From: Halopseudomonas pachastrellae
Lineage (GTDB): Bacteria > Pseudomonadota > Gammaproteobacteria > Pseudomonadales > Pseudomonadaceae
Reading direction: 5' to 3'
DNA length: 64,000 bases
NCBI RefSeq assembly: GCF_900114765.1
Contig: NZ_FOUD01000007.1
Location: 62,001 to 126,000, forward strand
The translations under genes were made by a program, and so were the position numbers. This document shows positions 1 to 7,247 of this stretch, in pieces. The notes under the pieces are model-generated. The model was not told the DNA's origin and searched no databases. It worked only from the letters and a program-made list of their open reading frames with translations. How positions within the stretch are numbered: the first letter of the stretch is position 1; every line of letters starts with the position of its first letter.

Positions 1-118
1 CGTCGTCGCTGGACGAGGAGCTGCTCGACAGACAACCCTGCAGGCCGCTGGATACTACGATGGTGCCAACGGCCAAGGCCGAAGCGCGCAAAAAATCCCG
101 ACGATTGAATCCACCCAC
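1..118 (-). CDS. Tat-exported putative lipoprotein, N-terminal fragment
   Basis: This leftward gene is cut by the window edge, so only its first 39 codons are visible. It starts at a GTG with an AGGAG box about 6 bases upstream. The product begins MGGFNRRDFLRAS, a twin-arginine signal with consensus RRDFLR. A hydrophobic stretch follows, then LQGC, which fits a lipobox, and then a serine-rich linker (six serines after C-L) ending in Asp-Asp. The protein is therefore probably folded in the cytoplasm, exported by Tat and lipid-anchored. The mature enzyme lies outside the window. Tat phosphatases of the PhoX or PhoD type start this way, but nothing visible decides the family. Confidence 0.75.
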   Translation of the reverse strand, partial: MGGFNRRDFLRASALAVGTIVVSSGLQGCLSSSSSSSDD

Positions 119-187
119 GTTACTGCTCCTGATCTGTTGTGTGGGCAAAGGCTGGCAGCTGTGCGTGACAGGGGTGCGACAAGACCG

Positions 188-1234
188 TTACGGCTTGTCG
201 ACAAACCACAGCTCGATGGCGTCACTGGTCAACTGATCACGGTTTTGCGGGGTGGGCGTCCAACTGCGCCAGCAACGCGTGGCGTGGGTGAGGAACTCGA
301 ACAGCGGCAGGTGCTGACGCAACACCCGGCGCTTGCGATGGCTGATGACCGGGTTGAAGTAGCCGAAATAATCGAGCATCTGCCGCGGGTTCTTGCGTAC
401 CCACAGCCACGACCCCATCTCCAGCGTGAACGGCAGGAACAGGTTATCGGGCTTATGTTCCTGGCTGTGGTCGTAGAGGTAGTCCCAGAGGTCGCCGTGG
501 GTGGTGTAGTTGATCGACTGCGGCTCGATGATATAGGGGTGATGGTGCGGGTAGGTCTGCTCGAACAGCTGCTTCAGCCGCAGCACCTCGGCGATATGGG
601 CGATGGGTTTGTGGCTGCGGGCATAGCTGCACCAGAGCCGGTCGCGGCGCCCAAAACCGCTGTGGCAATCCACACTCATGGCAAAGGGCGCAGACTGCAT
701 GCGCTGCTGCACGGTGTTGACCACCGCCATGGCTTCGGGCTCCATGGGCGCGCCCATCTTGCCCCGGTACCAGGGCAGGCGGCGGCTGATACGGTGGCCG
801 CTGACCAGCCAGGGCACCGGCCCCATGGCATCGACCGGGGCGTTGCGCATCAGGTCTACGCCGTTGAGGTTGCTGCGCCGGTGATGCCAGATGCCGCCGG
901 GGTTGATCATCGGCATGAACAGCAGCCGGACCCGCTCCAGTTGCTCGCGCAACTGATCATCCCAGTCGAGCCGGTGTACCAGACTGTGCAGCCAGGAAAT
1001 CAGCACCTGGGTGCCAATCCGCTCAACGCCATGCACGCCACCAAAAAAGCCAATCACCGGCGCCTGCGGCGAGCGGCTACCCAGCTCGATCACCCGCACC
1101 GGAATGGACAACCCGTTGACCGGCACATGCAAAGGCGTACTAACCCGCAGATGCCGCGCCGCCTGATGCAACAGCTGTTCAAGCTGCGCGTGCTCGGGGA
1201 GGTGGCGATGGATCTGGTGTTGCGCGTCGCTCAT
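188..1234 (-). CDS. M14-like zinc carboxypeptidase family protein (DUF2817-like)
   Basis: The 348-residue protein carries the zinc-carboxypeptidase signature in order: HGVE at residues 68-71 (H68 and E71 as zinc ligands), INPGG near 110-114, NLNGVDLMRN at 122-131 (substrate carboxylate binding), H191 in DCHSGFG as third ligand, and E272 in LEMGSW as the likely catalytic glutamate. This is an intact M14-type active site. No signal peptide or membrane segment is seen, so it should be cytoplasmic. The substrate may be a peptide or an amidated small molecule. The start at 1234 has only a weak ribosome-binding site. The gene stands between a Tat lipoprotein gene downstream and a repeat element upstream, with no clear operon partner. 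Confidence 0.7.
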   Translation of the reverse strand: MSDAQHQIHRHLPEHAQLEQLLHQAARHLRVSTPLHVPVNGLSIPVRVIELGSRSPQAPVIGFFGGVHGVERIGTQVLISWLHSLVHRLDWDDQLREQLERVRLLFMPMINPGGIWHHRRSNLNGVDLMRNAPVDAMGPVPWLVSGHRISRRLPWYRGKMGAPMEPEAMAVVNTVQQRMQSAPFAMSVDCHSGFGRRDRLWCSYARSHKPIAHIAEVLRLKQLFEQTYPHHHPYIIEPQSINYTTHGDLWDYLYDHSQEHKPDNLFLPFTLEMGSWLWVRKNPRQMLDYFGYFNPVISHRKRRVLRQHLPLFEFLTHATRCWRSWTPTPQNRDQLTSDAIELWFVDKP

Positions 1235-1362
1235 GAGGCACTCGGGCGTGGGGAAGCCTGATCATGGCAGGGGTGTGTGACGATTGGGTTAATGTGCTCG
1301 AGCGGGAGCATCGTTTGCTCGTATTGGCATGGCTTTACGCTATCGCTCATGCGTACTCTGCT

Positions 1363-1507
1363 TTTCGCCTTCCTGGCGAGTCACTTTTCTTTGTGTGGCC
1401 AAAGAAAAGTAACCAAAAGAAAGGCACCCGGCCGCGCTGTCGGGGTGCTCTATGGGTTGTTAGGGGAAATGGGCAAGCATTTCCCCTGACTCGCCGTAAG
1501 GGCGAAA
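1363..1507. repeat. MITE-like element with terminal inverted repeats
   Basis: The gap between the M14-like gene and the esterase (1235-1610) holds a 145-base element bounded by inverted ends of the form TTTCGCC-N5-GGCGAGTCA (left 1363-1383, right 1487-1507; 17 of 21 positions match). Inside are two perfect palindromes. One is ACTTTTCTTT/AAAGAAAAGT with an 8-base loop (1383-1410). The other is GGGGAAATG/CATTTCCCC with a 6-base loop (1463-1486). Each end can also fold through TCGCC/GGCGA. The AAAGAAAAGTAACCAAAAGAAAGG core resembles a sequence I remember as dispersed between genes in Pseudomonas and related bacteria. No target-site duplication is obvious. Short open frames across it look like artefacts. 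Confidence 0.6.
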
Positions 1508-1610
1508 CCTGAATTGGATGTGGGCTTGGCAACCGGCCTTAACGACGAACTGCAACGGGTTGAGACTATCCAGCAGCGTCAGTGCCATACGACAAAGCAG
1601 CCTTCAAACC

Positions 1611-2828
1611 TCAATCCACCAACGCCCCATTCACAATCGCCCGCAACTCCTGCCGCACCGCATAACTCGACGACGGAATCAGCTGGGTCATAAAGACCAT
1701 CAGCAGGTCTTCCACCGGATCGATAAAGAAGTTGGTACTGGCCATGCCGCCCCAGCCGTATTCGCCCACCGAGCCGTTGGTTTGTGACTTGGCGACGTCG
1801 ATCTTGACCGAAAATCCAAGGCCAAAGCCGCTGCCGTCGTAGGGTGTTTCGCTGAAGGAGCCGACCGAAACGCCGGGCAAGTCCTGGTTGTTCGGCAGGT
1901 GGTTCATGCGCATGAACTCCAGCGTTTTACGGCCGATGATGCGAGCGCCGTCCAGCTCGCCGCCGTTGGCCAGCGCCTGGGCGAAGCGGTAGTAGTCGTC
2001 AATGGTGGAGACCAGCCCGCCGCCGCCCGACAGATAGCCGTGGGCCTTGCTGAAGTTGGAGTCTTGCGGGTCGTCCTGCAGGCTGAAGCTGCCGCCGGGC
2101 TGGAACTGGTAGCAGGCGGCAAAGCGCGGCAGTTTGTCGGCGGGTACGGTGAAAAAGGTATCCACCATGCCCAGCGGCGCAAAGATATGGCGCTGGAAGT
2201 ATTCATCCAGCGACAGCCCCGATAGTACCTGCACCAGGTAGCCGCATACGTCGGTTGCGACCGAGTAGTTCCAGGCGGTGCCGGGAGAAAACTCCAGTGG
2301 CAGACGGGCCAGGTCCTCGACCAGGCGGTCCAGTGTCAGACCCGGGCCGCCGTCGAGCTTGAGGCTGCGGTAGGCCGCATCGACGTTGGTGCGGTTCATG
2401 AAGCCGTAGGTCAGGCCCGACTGATGGGTGAGCAGATCGCGGATGGTCATCGGCCGCTCGCAGGCGGTGGTCAGCATCTGCGGGTAGACGCCGGTCTTGT
2501 AGACGCGCAGGTTGCTCCAGCTGGGAATGTACTTGTGGACCGGGTCATCAAGCAGAAAGCGGCCCTGCTCGTACAGCTGCATCAGGGCGATGGAGGTGAT
2601 CGGCTTGGTCATGGAATAAATGCGGAAGAGGGTGTCACGCTCCACCGGCAGGCCGCGCTCCACGTCCCGCAGGCCCTGCGCGTGACAATAGACCAGTTCA
2701 CCGCGCCGGGCGACCAGCGTCAGGGCGCCGGGCAGTTTGCCGGCGTCGATGTAGGCTGATTGTAGGTGGCTGCCAATGTGTGAAATCCGTTCCAGGTCGA
2801 CGCCGGCGATGCAGTTGCTGTGGGCCAT
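1611..2828 (-). CDS. Beta-lactamase-fold serine hydrolase / esterase
   Basis: The 405-residue protein belongs to the serine beta-lactamase-like family (class C, EstB and penicillin-binding protein fold). The nucleophile motif SMTK is at residues 72-75, inside the typical [12 protein letters not shown] context. The second catalytic motif is Y188-S189 in [15 protein letters not shown] segment near residue 366 replaces the KTG box of true beta-lactamases, as in family VIII esterases. No signal peptide is visible, which favours a cytoplasmic esterase or amidase over an antibiotic-resistance enzyme. The start at 2828 is the first methionine of a convincing N-terminus; a weak purine-rich site lies upstream. 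The gene is transcribed away from the YkgJ-like gene. Confidence 0.8.
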   Translation of the reverse strand: MAHSNCIAGVDLERISHIGSHLQSAYIDAGKLPGALTLVARRGELVYCHAQGLRDVERGLPVERDTLFRIYSMTKPITSIALMQLYEQGRFLLDDPVHKYIPSWSNLRVYKTGVYPQMLTTACERPMTIRDLLTHQSGLTYGFMNRTNVDAAYRSLKLDGGPGLTLDRLVEDLARLPLEFSPGTAWNYSVATDVCGYLVQVLSGLSLDEYFQRHIFAPLGMVDTFFTVPADKLPRFAACYQFQPGGSFSLQDDPQDSNFSKAHGYLSGGGGLVSTIDDYYRFAQALANGGELDGARIIGRKTLEFMRMNHLPNNQDLPGVSVGSFSETPYDGSGFGLGFSVKIDVAKSQTNGSVGEYGWGGMASTNFFIDPVEDLLMVFMTQLIPSSSYAVRQELRAIVNGALVD

Positions 2829-3037
2829 AGGTGGAGTATCCCTCGTGTGCGTGAACCCTCGATAGTAGCTTGCCGGGGCCGCTGACAGAAGGCTCCAGCG
2901 CCGGCAAATGCCGCGTCATGCGGAGGCGTGATGGCGGTTACAAAATAAAGTCGGTTTCGCCGGGCCAGACCTCTTGTGCGCCAACGCGGCGCGGAGTAAA
3001 AAAACGCTCACCGAAGCGGCCTGAGGATTGCGATGAA

Positions 3038-3415
3038 ATGAGCGACCATTCGCCCTGTCTGAACTGCGGTGCCTGTTGCGCCACATTCAGGGTGTCTTTT
3101 TACTGGGGAGAAACCGATAGTACCCCAGGGGGTGACGTACCCACCCACCTTACCGAACAGATAACGCCTTACCGTGCCTGCATGCAGGGCACCAATCAGC
3201 CCAAGCCGCGCTGCGTCGGTTTGCTGGGTACGGTTGGCGAGGGCGTGCGTTGCAGTTTGTACGAGCAGCGCCCCAGCCCGTGCCGTGAATTCCCTTATCA
3301 CGGTGAAAACGGCCAGGACAGTCCGGATTGTCAGCGCGCCAGAGCCGCCCACGGCTTGCCCCCGCTGCCATCCAATCCGACACGTCCGCGGCTGATTCCG
3401 ATCATCGCGGCTTGA
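3038..3415 (+). CDS. YkgJ-type cysteine cluster protein
   Basis: This 125-residue protein begins MSDHSPCLNCGACCATF. It has the CxxCxxCC cluster near the N-terminus (C7, C10, C13, C14) and further cysteines at RCVGL, RCSLYEQRPSPC and DCQRA. This is the pattern of the YkgJ/UPF0153 family, thought to bind zinc or an iron-sulfur cluster. The role is unknown. The open frame extends upstream to 2870, but the start at 3038 is preferred. It matches the family N-terminus and follows a GAGGA box, while the upstream segment is basic and unlike the family. The gene stands alone and converges on the metallopeptidase gene, with a hairpin between them. Confidence 0.8.
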   Translation: MSDHSPCLNCGACCATFRVSFYWGETDSTPGGDVPTHLTEQITPYRACMQGTNQPKPRCVGLLGTVGEGVRCSLYEQRPSPCREFPYHGENGQDSPDCQRARAAHGLPPLPSNPTRPRLIPIIAA

Positions 3416-3423
3416 TCTGAGTG

Positions 3424-3449
3424 CACGCACGCCATTACCGGCGTGCGTG
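3424..3449. terminator. Convergent hairpin between cysteine-cluster and peptidase genes
   Basis: A perfect 10-bp stem, CACGCACGCC with GGCGTGCGTG, and a 6-base loop lie in the 37-base gap between two convergent genes. There is no clear T-run, so this may be a weak or bidirectional terminator. Confidence 0.5.
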
Positions 3450-3452
3450 ATC

Positions 3453-4598
3453 TCATTCAGCGCTGCTGCGGGTGCTGCTATCGGCAATCAGCGCATGCAC
3501 CAGATAGAGCTTGCGCAGGCTGTCGACGTTGAGCACAAAGGGGTAGATATCGGTCTGCCCCATGCTGCGCGCCAGTACGTTCAGCACGCTGCTCAATTGC
3601 ACCCAGCGATTGCAGAAATCCAGAAAGGCCTCGCGTTCGTCCTGCCCCAGCGGCAGCGGCGGTAGCTGACTGCTGTCAAAGGGTTCAACGTGCATGGCCA
3701 GGCTCCCGGGCTGGATGCCAAAGTCCAGGGCGGCATTCAGGGTGTCGGTCATGTGCAGGTAATGCGCCCAGGTTTCGGCCCAGTCTTCCCAGGGGTGAGC
3801 GCTGGCGTACTGGCTGATGAAATGCTGCTGCCAGTCGCTCACGGGCTGTTCGTAATGCGTTTTGAGGGCGGCCTGATAGTCGGCGCGCTCATCGCCGAAC
3901 AGCTCGCGGTAGGGCGTTAGCCAGTCGGTGGTCTGTACCAGCCGGTCCCAGTAGTAATGCCCACTTTCATGGCGGAAGTGCCCGAGCAGGGTGCGGTAAG
4001 GTTCGTGCAGTTGCTGACGACGCTGCTCGCGGTTGGCCGGGTCCGCTTCGGCCAGATCCAGGGTGATTTCACCGGCCATGTGCCCGGTGGTGATCGGTGG
4101 CCCGCCCGGCAGCTGGCGCAACAGGTGAAAGCCCAGACCATGCTCCGGGTCCAGCCGGCGCGGCACTACCGGCAGCCCCAGGAGAACGAGCTGCGCCACC
4201 AGGCGGCGCTTGGCCTGCTCGACCTGCAGCCACAGGGCCTCGCTGTTCGCTTGGCTGAGATCGGGGATGGTCAGGTTGAGGTCGCATGACAGGCACAGGG
4301 CCGCGTCGCTGTCAGCGGGAATCAGCCAGTTGCACTGGGCCGCGCTGGCACGGTTGGTGCAGCAGCGCACACGGCGCGGCTCGGCAGCCTGGGTGCGGTA
4401 ATGCTCGGCGTCTGGTTTCAGGGCCAGCAGCTGGCCCTGTTCCGGCAGGTAGCCCAGCTCGGCGCCGCAGCGCACGCAATGGGTGTTGTCAAAGAAGATC
4501 GGCTGGCCGCAGCTACAGCGCTGCAGCAAGCCATTGGGATGGTAATCGAACAGCTGTTGTCCGCGACTGCGCTGCAGCAGTTGCTCGAAGTAGCTCAT
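3453..4598 (-). CDS. Putative zinc-binding metallopeptidase with N-terminal zinc ribbon
   Basis: The 381-residue protein starts with paired cysteines (C28/C30, C41/C44) forming a zinc ribbon. More cysteines follow at C79/C80, C89, C102 and C105. The peptidase core has HESGH at 210-214 (H210, E211, H214), the HExxH metal site. The DERADYQAALKTHYEQ and WEDWAETWAHYLHM stretches downstream fit a third metal ligand and a helical C-terminus. The family is known only as putative zinc-binding metallopeptidases, often encoded beside alpha-E and ATP-grasp genes, as here. It is the last gene of the leftward ATP-grasp/alpha-E/peptidase operon, 18 bases after the alpha-E gene. A job in cleaving or trimming the peptide product of the neighbouring ligases is inferred. 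No export signal is visible. Confidence 0.8.
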   Translation of the reverse strand: MSYFEQLLQRSRGQQLFDYHPNGLLQRCSCGQPIFFDNTHCVRCGAELGYLPEQGQLLALKPDAEHYRTQAAEPRRVRCCTNRASAAQCNWLIPADSDAALCLSCDLNLTIPDLSQANSEALWLQVEQAKRRLVAQLVLLGLPVVPRRLDPEHGLGFHLLRQLPGGPPITTGHMAGEITLDLAEADPANREQRRQQLHEPYRTLLGHFRHESGHYYWDRLVQTTDWLTPYRELFGDERADYQAALKTHYEQPVSDWQQHFISQYASAHPWEDWAETWAHYLHMTDTLNAALDFGIQPGSLAMHVEPFDSSQLPPLPLGQDEREAFLDFCNRWVQLSSVLNVLARSMGQTDIYPFVLNVDSLRKLYLVHALIADSSTRSSAE

Positions 4599-4616
4599 GG
4601 TGCCTCCTGTGCTCGC

Positions 4617-5573
4617 TCAACTGCTGCCTTGCAGTTGCTCCGGGCTGGCGAAGTAGGTTTGGCTGATGGCCGCGTGTAGTTCGTCAAAGTCGATCTGGAT
4701 CTCGTCGACAAAGGCGTGCAGCTCGTCGGGCTCGGCGGCCAGCAGGGCGACGTCCGGCTTGCTCAGATTCTGCCGACAGGTTTCCACCTCCTGCAGGGCC
4801 AACTCATGCCGCGGTAAGGTCTGCAGAGCGTTGGCCAGGCGTTCCATGCAGCAGGCCACGCTGCGCGGGAACAGCCGATCCTGCAGCAGGAAGCTAAGCA
4901 CATCCGGCCCGCGAATGCGCAGACGTACGTGCTGGCGATACATCTGGTAGCCGGTGAGGGATTTGAGCACGCTCATCCACTGCAGGGTTTCAAATGGCTT
5001 CAGGTCTTCGTCGCTGCGCGGCAGCAGGTTGGCCGAGCGCACGTCGATGATGCGGGTGGTCATGTCGGCGCGTTCCAGCTGGCGGCCCAGCATCAGGAAG
5101 GAGCGCACCTGGGTGTAGCTCAGGATGCCCTCAATCAGGCCGTTGACCGTCTGGCAGCTGCGAATCACGCGGCCCAGAAAGGCGTCGCGGCGGCGCGGTG
5201 TGATACCCGAGCCGACCTGCTCCTTGACGCTCAGATACAGCTGGTTGACCTCTTCCCAGATTTCGCGCGGAATCACGTCGCGGGTGGTACGCAGGTTCTC
5301 CCGAGCGGCGGCCAGCGAGCTGAGAATGGAGCCGGAATAGCGGCGGTCACCGCACATGAAGGTCAACACGCTGGCTTCATCGCGGGTGGGGTACAGCTCG
5401 TCGAACAGGGCGTCGTTGCCGGTAATGGCAATGATCTCGGCCCATCCCAGCTTGGTCGAGCGGGGCAGGTCGAGTAACAGGTGACTGGTGACGCTCAGCA
5501 GGCGGGCGGTATCTTCGGCGCGCTCAAGATAGCGGGCCATCCAATAAATATTTTCGGCTACACGTGAAAGCAT
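4617..5573 (-). CDS. Alpha-E domain protein
   Basis: The 318-residue, mainly helical protein starts MLSRVAENIYWMARYLERAED. This is the N-terminal signature of the alpha-E family (DUF403), with its conserved arginine and glutamate pattern. The whole length is one alpha-E domain, the usual family size. No enzyme activity is established. Comparative genomics links the family to circularly permuted ATP-grasp enzymes and transglutaminases in predicted peptide-synthesis systems. It follows the ATP-grasp gene by 3 bases and is almost certainly co-translated with it. A second copy of this domain is fused to an ATP-grasp enzyme in the rightward arm (10624-13209). It may be a scaffold or specificity partner of the ligase. 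Confidence 0.9.
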   Translation of the reverse strand: MLSRVAENIYWMARYLERAEDTARLLSVTSHLLLDLPRSTKLGWAEIIAITGNDALFDELYPTRDEASVLTFMCGDRRYSGSILSSLAAARENLRTTRDVIPREIWEEVNQLYLSVKEQVGSGITPRRRDAFLGRVIRSCQTVNGLIEGILSYTQVRSFLMLGRQLERADMTTRIIDVRSANLLPRSDEDLKPFETLQWMSVLKSLTGYQMYRQHVRLRIRGPDVLSFLLQDRLFPRSVACCMERLANALQTLPRHELALQEVETCRQNLSKPDVALLAAEPDELHAFVDEIQIDFDELHAAISQTYFASPEQLQGSS

Positions 5574-5576
5574 GAT

Positions 5577-7031
5577 TCAGTTCCCTGCCAGGTCAACGAT
5601 CCAGGTGTCTTTGCTGCCGCCGCCCTGCGAAGAGTTGACGACCAGCGAACCCTTGGTGAGCGCGACCCGGGTCAGGCCGCCGGTAGTAACCCAGGTGGAT
5701 TCTCCAGACAGGATGAAAGGTCGCAGGTCCACGTGGCGCGGCTCCATGCTGTTGCCGCACAGAGTTGGCGAGGTAGACAGGCTCAAGGTGGGCTGCGCCA
5801 TGTAGTTGCGCGGGTTGGATTTGATCAGCTCGGCAAAGGTGTCGCGTTCCTTTTTGGTCGCGTGCGGGCCGATCAGCATGCCGTAGCCGCCAGACTCGTT
5901 GGCGGGTTTGACCACCAGCTTGTCGAGGTTATCCAGCACGTACTTGCGGTCGTCTTCGAACATGCACAGGTAGCTGGGCACGTTGGGCAGCAGGGGCTCC
6001 TGGCCCAGATAGTATTCGATGATCTTGGGTACAAAGGCGTAGATCACCTTGTCGTCTGCCACACCGGCGCCCGGTGCGTTGGCCAGCGCGACGTTGCCCT
6101 TGCGCCAGGCGCGCATCAGGCCGTGGACGCCGAGCATGGAGTCCGGGTTGAATACCTCGGGGTCGATGAACATGTCATCGACGCGGCGGTAGATGACATC
6201 CACCCGCGCCAGCCCGTCGATCTTGCGCATGTAGACGCAGTCGTCGTCACCCACCACCAAGTCGGTGCCTTCGACCAACTGCACGCCCATCTGCTGAGCC
6301 AGGTAGGAGTGCTCGTAGTAGGCCGAGTTGTAGATGCCGGGGGTGAGGATGACGATACTCGGGTCATCGCCGGGGCGCGGCGACAGCGAGGCGAGCATGT
6401 CATACAGCTGTGCGGTGTAATCGTCGACCGGCTGGATCAGCCCGGTGGCGAACAGGTCGGGCATCACGCGCTTGGTGACGTTGCGATTCTCCAGCATGTA
6501 GGACACACCAGAGGGAACGCGCAGGTTGTCTTCGAGCACGTAGAGCGTGCCGTCATTGTCGCGCACCAGATCGGAGCCGCAGATGTGTGCCCAGACGTTG
6601 TGTGGGGTGGAGATGCCCACGCACTGCGGTCGGAAGTTGACCGACTGGGCCAGCACCTCCTTGGGTACTACGCCATCTTTGACGATCTTTTGGTCGTGGT
6701 ACAGGTCGTCGATAAACATATTCAGAGCCTGCACACGCTGCTTGAGCCCGGCGTCGGTCTTCTGCCACTCGGCCAGCGGAATGATGCGCGGCACAATGTC
6801 GAAGGGCCAGGCCCGGTCGATCATGTTGCCTTCGGTATAGACGGTAAAGGTGATGCCCATCAGCTGGATGGCCACCTCGGCTGCGGTCTTGTGTTCGGTC
6901 AGCTCGCGGGCGTCGAGATTGGCGAGATACTGGCACAACAGCTCGGCCTCCGGGCGCGGCTGTCCCGGTGCCTTGATGAGTTCGTCGTAAAAGCCCTTCG
7001 AAGTGTAATCGTCCCAGTTTACTTTACTCAT
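5577..7031 (-). CDS. Circularly permuted type 2 ATP-grasp protein
   Basis: The 484-residue protein matches the circularly permuted ATP-grasp type 2 family over its full length. Recognisable blocks are YDELIKAPGQPR near the N-terminus, DNLRVPSGVSYMLENR, TPGIYNSAYYEHSYLAQQMG, EGTDLVVGDDDCVYMR and, near the C-terminus, VVKPANESGGYGMLIG with TWVTTGGLTRVAL. The lysine and glycine-rich block is the probable nucleotide-binding loop. ATP-grasp enzymes form carboxyl-amine bonds through an acyl phosphate, so a peptide or amide ligase is expected; the substrate is unknown. It is the first gene of the leftward operon and faces the transglutaminase-amidoligase gene across 216 bases. The start at 7031 gives the typical family N-terminus. 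Confidence 0.9.
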   Translation of the reverse strand: MSKVNWDDYTSKGFYDELIKAPGQPRPEAELLCQYLANLDARELTEHKTAAEVAIQLMGITFTVYTEGNMIDRAWPFDIVPRIIPLAEWQKTDAGLKQRVQALNMFIDDLYHDQKIVKDGVVPKEVLAQSVNFRPQCVGISTPHNVWAHICGSDLVRDNDGTLYVLEDNLRVPSGVSYMLENRNVTKRVMPDLFATGLIQPVDDYTAQLYDMLASLSPRPGDDPSIVILTPGIYNSAYYEHSYLAQQMGVQLVEGTDLVVGDDDCVYMRKIDGLARVDVIYRRVDDMFIDPEVFNPDSMLGVHGLMRAWRKGNVALANAPGAGVADDKVIYAFVPKIIEYYLGQEPLLPNVPSYLCMFEDDRKYVLDNLDKLVVKPANESGGYGMLIGPHATKKERDTFAELIKSNPRNYMAQPTLSLSTSPTLCGNSMEPRHVDLRPFILSGESTWVTTGGLTRVALTKGSLVVNSSQGGGSKDTWIVDLAGN

Positions 7032-7177
7032 TCAGCTACTCTATTCGCCAGGGGAAGGTTGGTGTGCAACCTGCAATTGCCATACCAGATGCACTGGATC
7101 GGGGCACTGTCCTGATGCGTGCGTTGTTACGGACGGCAGCGAAGATTGTCACCCACCTGTGTTAAGGGTTGAGTATC

Positions 7178-7194
7178 GCTGTGCTTGGCACAGC
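7178..7194. promoter_or_regulatory. Palindrome in the divergent promoter region
   Basis: The 216-base gap between the two divergent arms of the ligase/transglutaminase cluster contains GCTGTGC-TTG-GCACAGC, a perfect 7-bp inverted repeat with a 3-base spacer. It lies 54 bases before the rightward start. Its symmetry and position suit a repressor or activator site, but no family consensus was recognised. No convincing -35/-10 pair was identified for either arm. Confidence 0.35.
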
Positions 7195-7247
7195 CATTGC
7201 TTCTACTGTCGCGGGCACGGCCGCACACTTGATTGGGATCATCTGTC

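Noticed and set aside
137-1261. Long + strand frame opposite the M14-like gene
   Set aside because: It is the shadow of a gene with intact motifs on the other strand. High GC at third positions opens long antisense frames.
1264-1512. Overlapping small frames in the gap downstream of 1261
   Set aside because: They lie mostly inside the inverted-repeat element and match its hairpins; there is no ribosome-binding logic or family resemblance.
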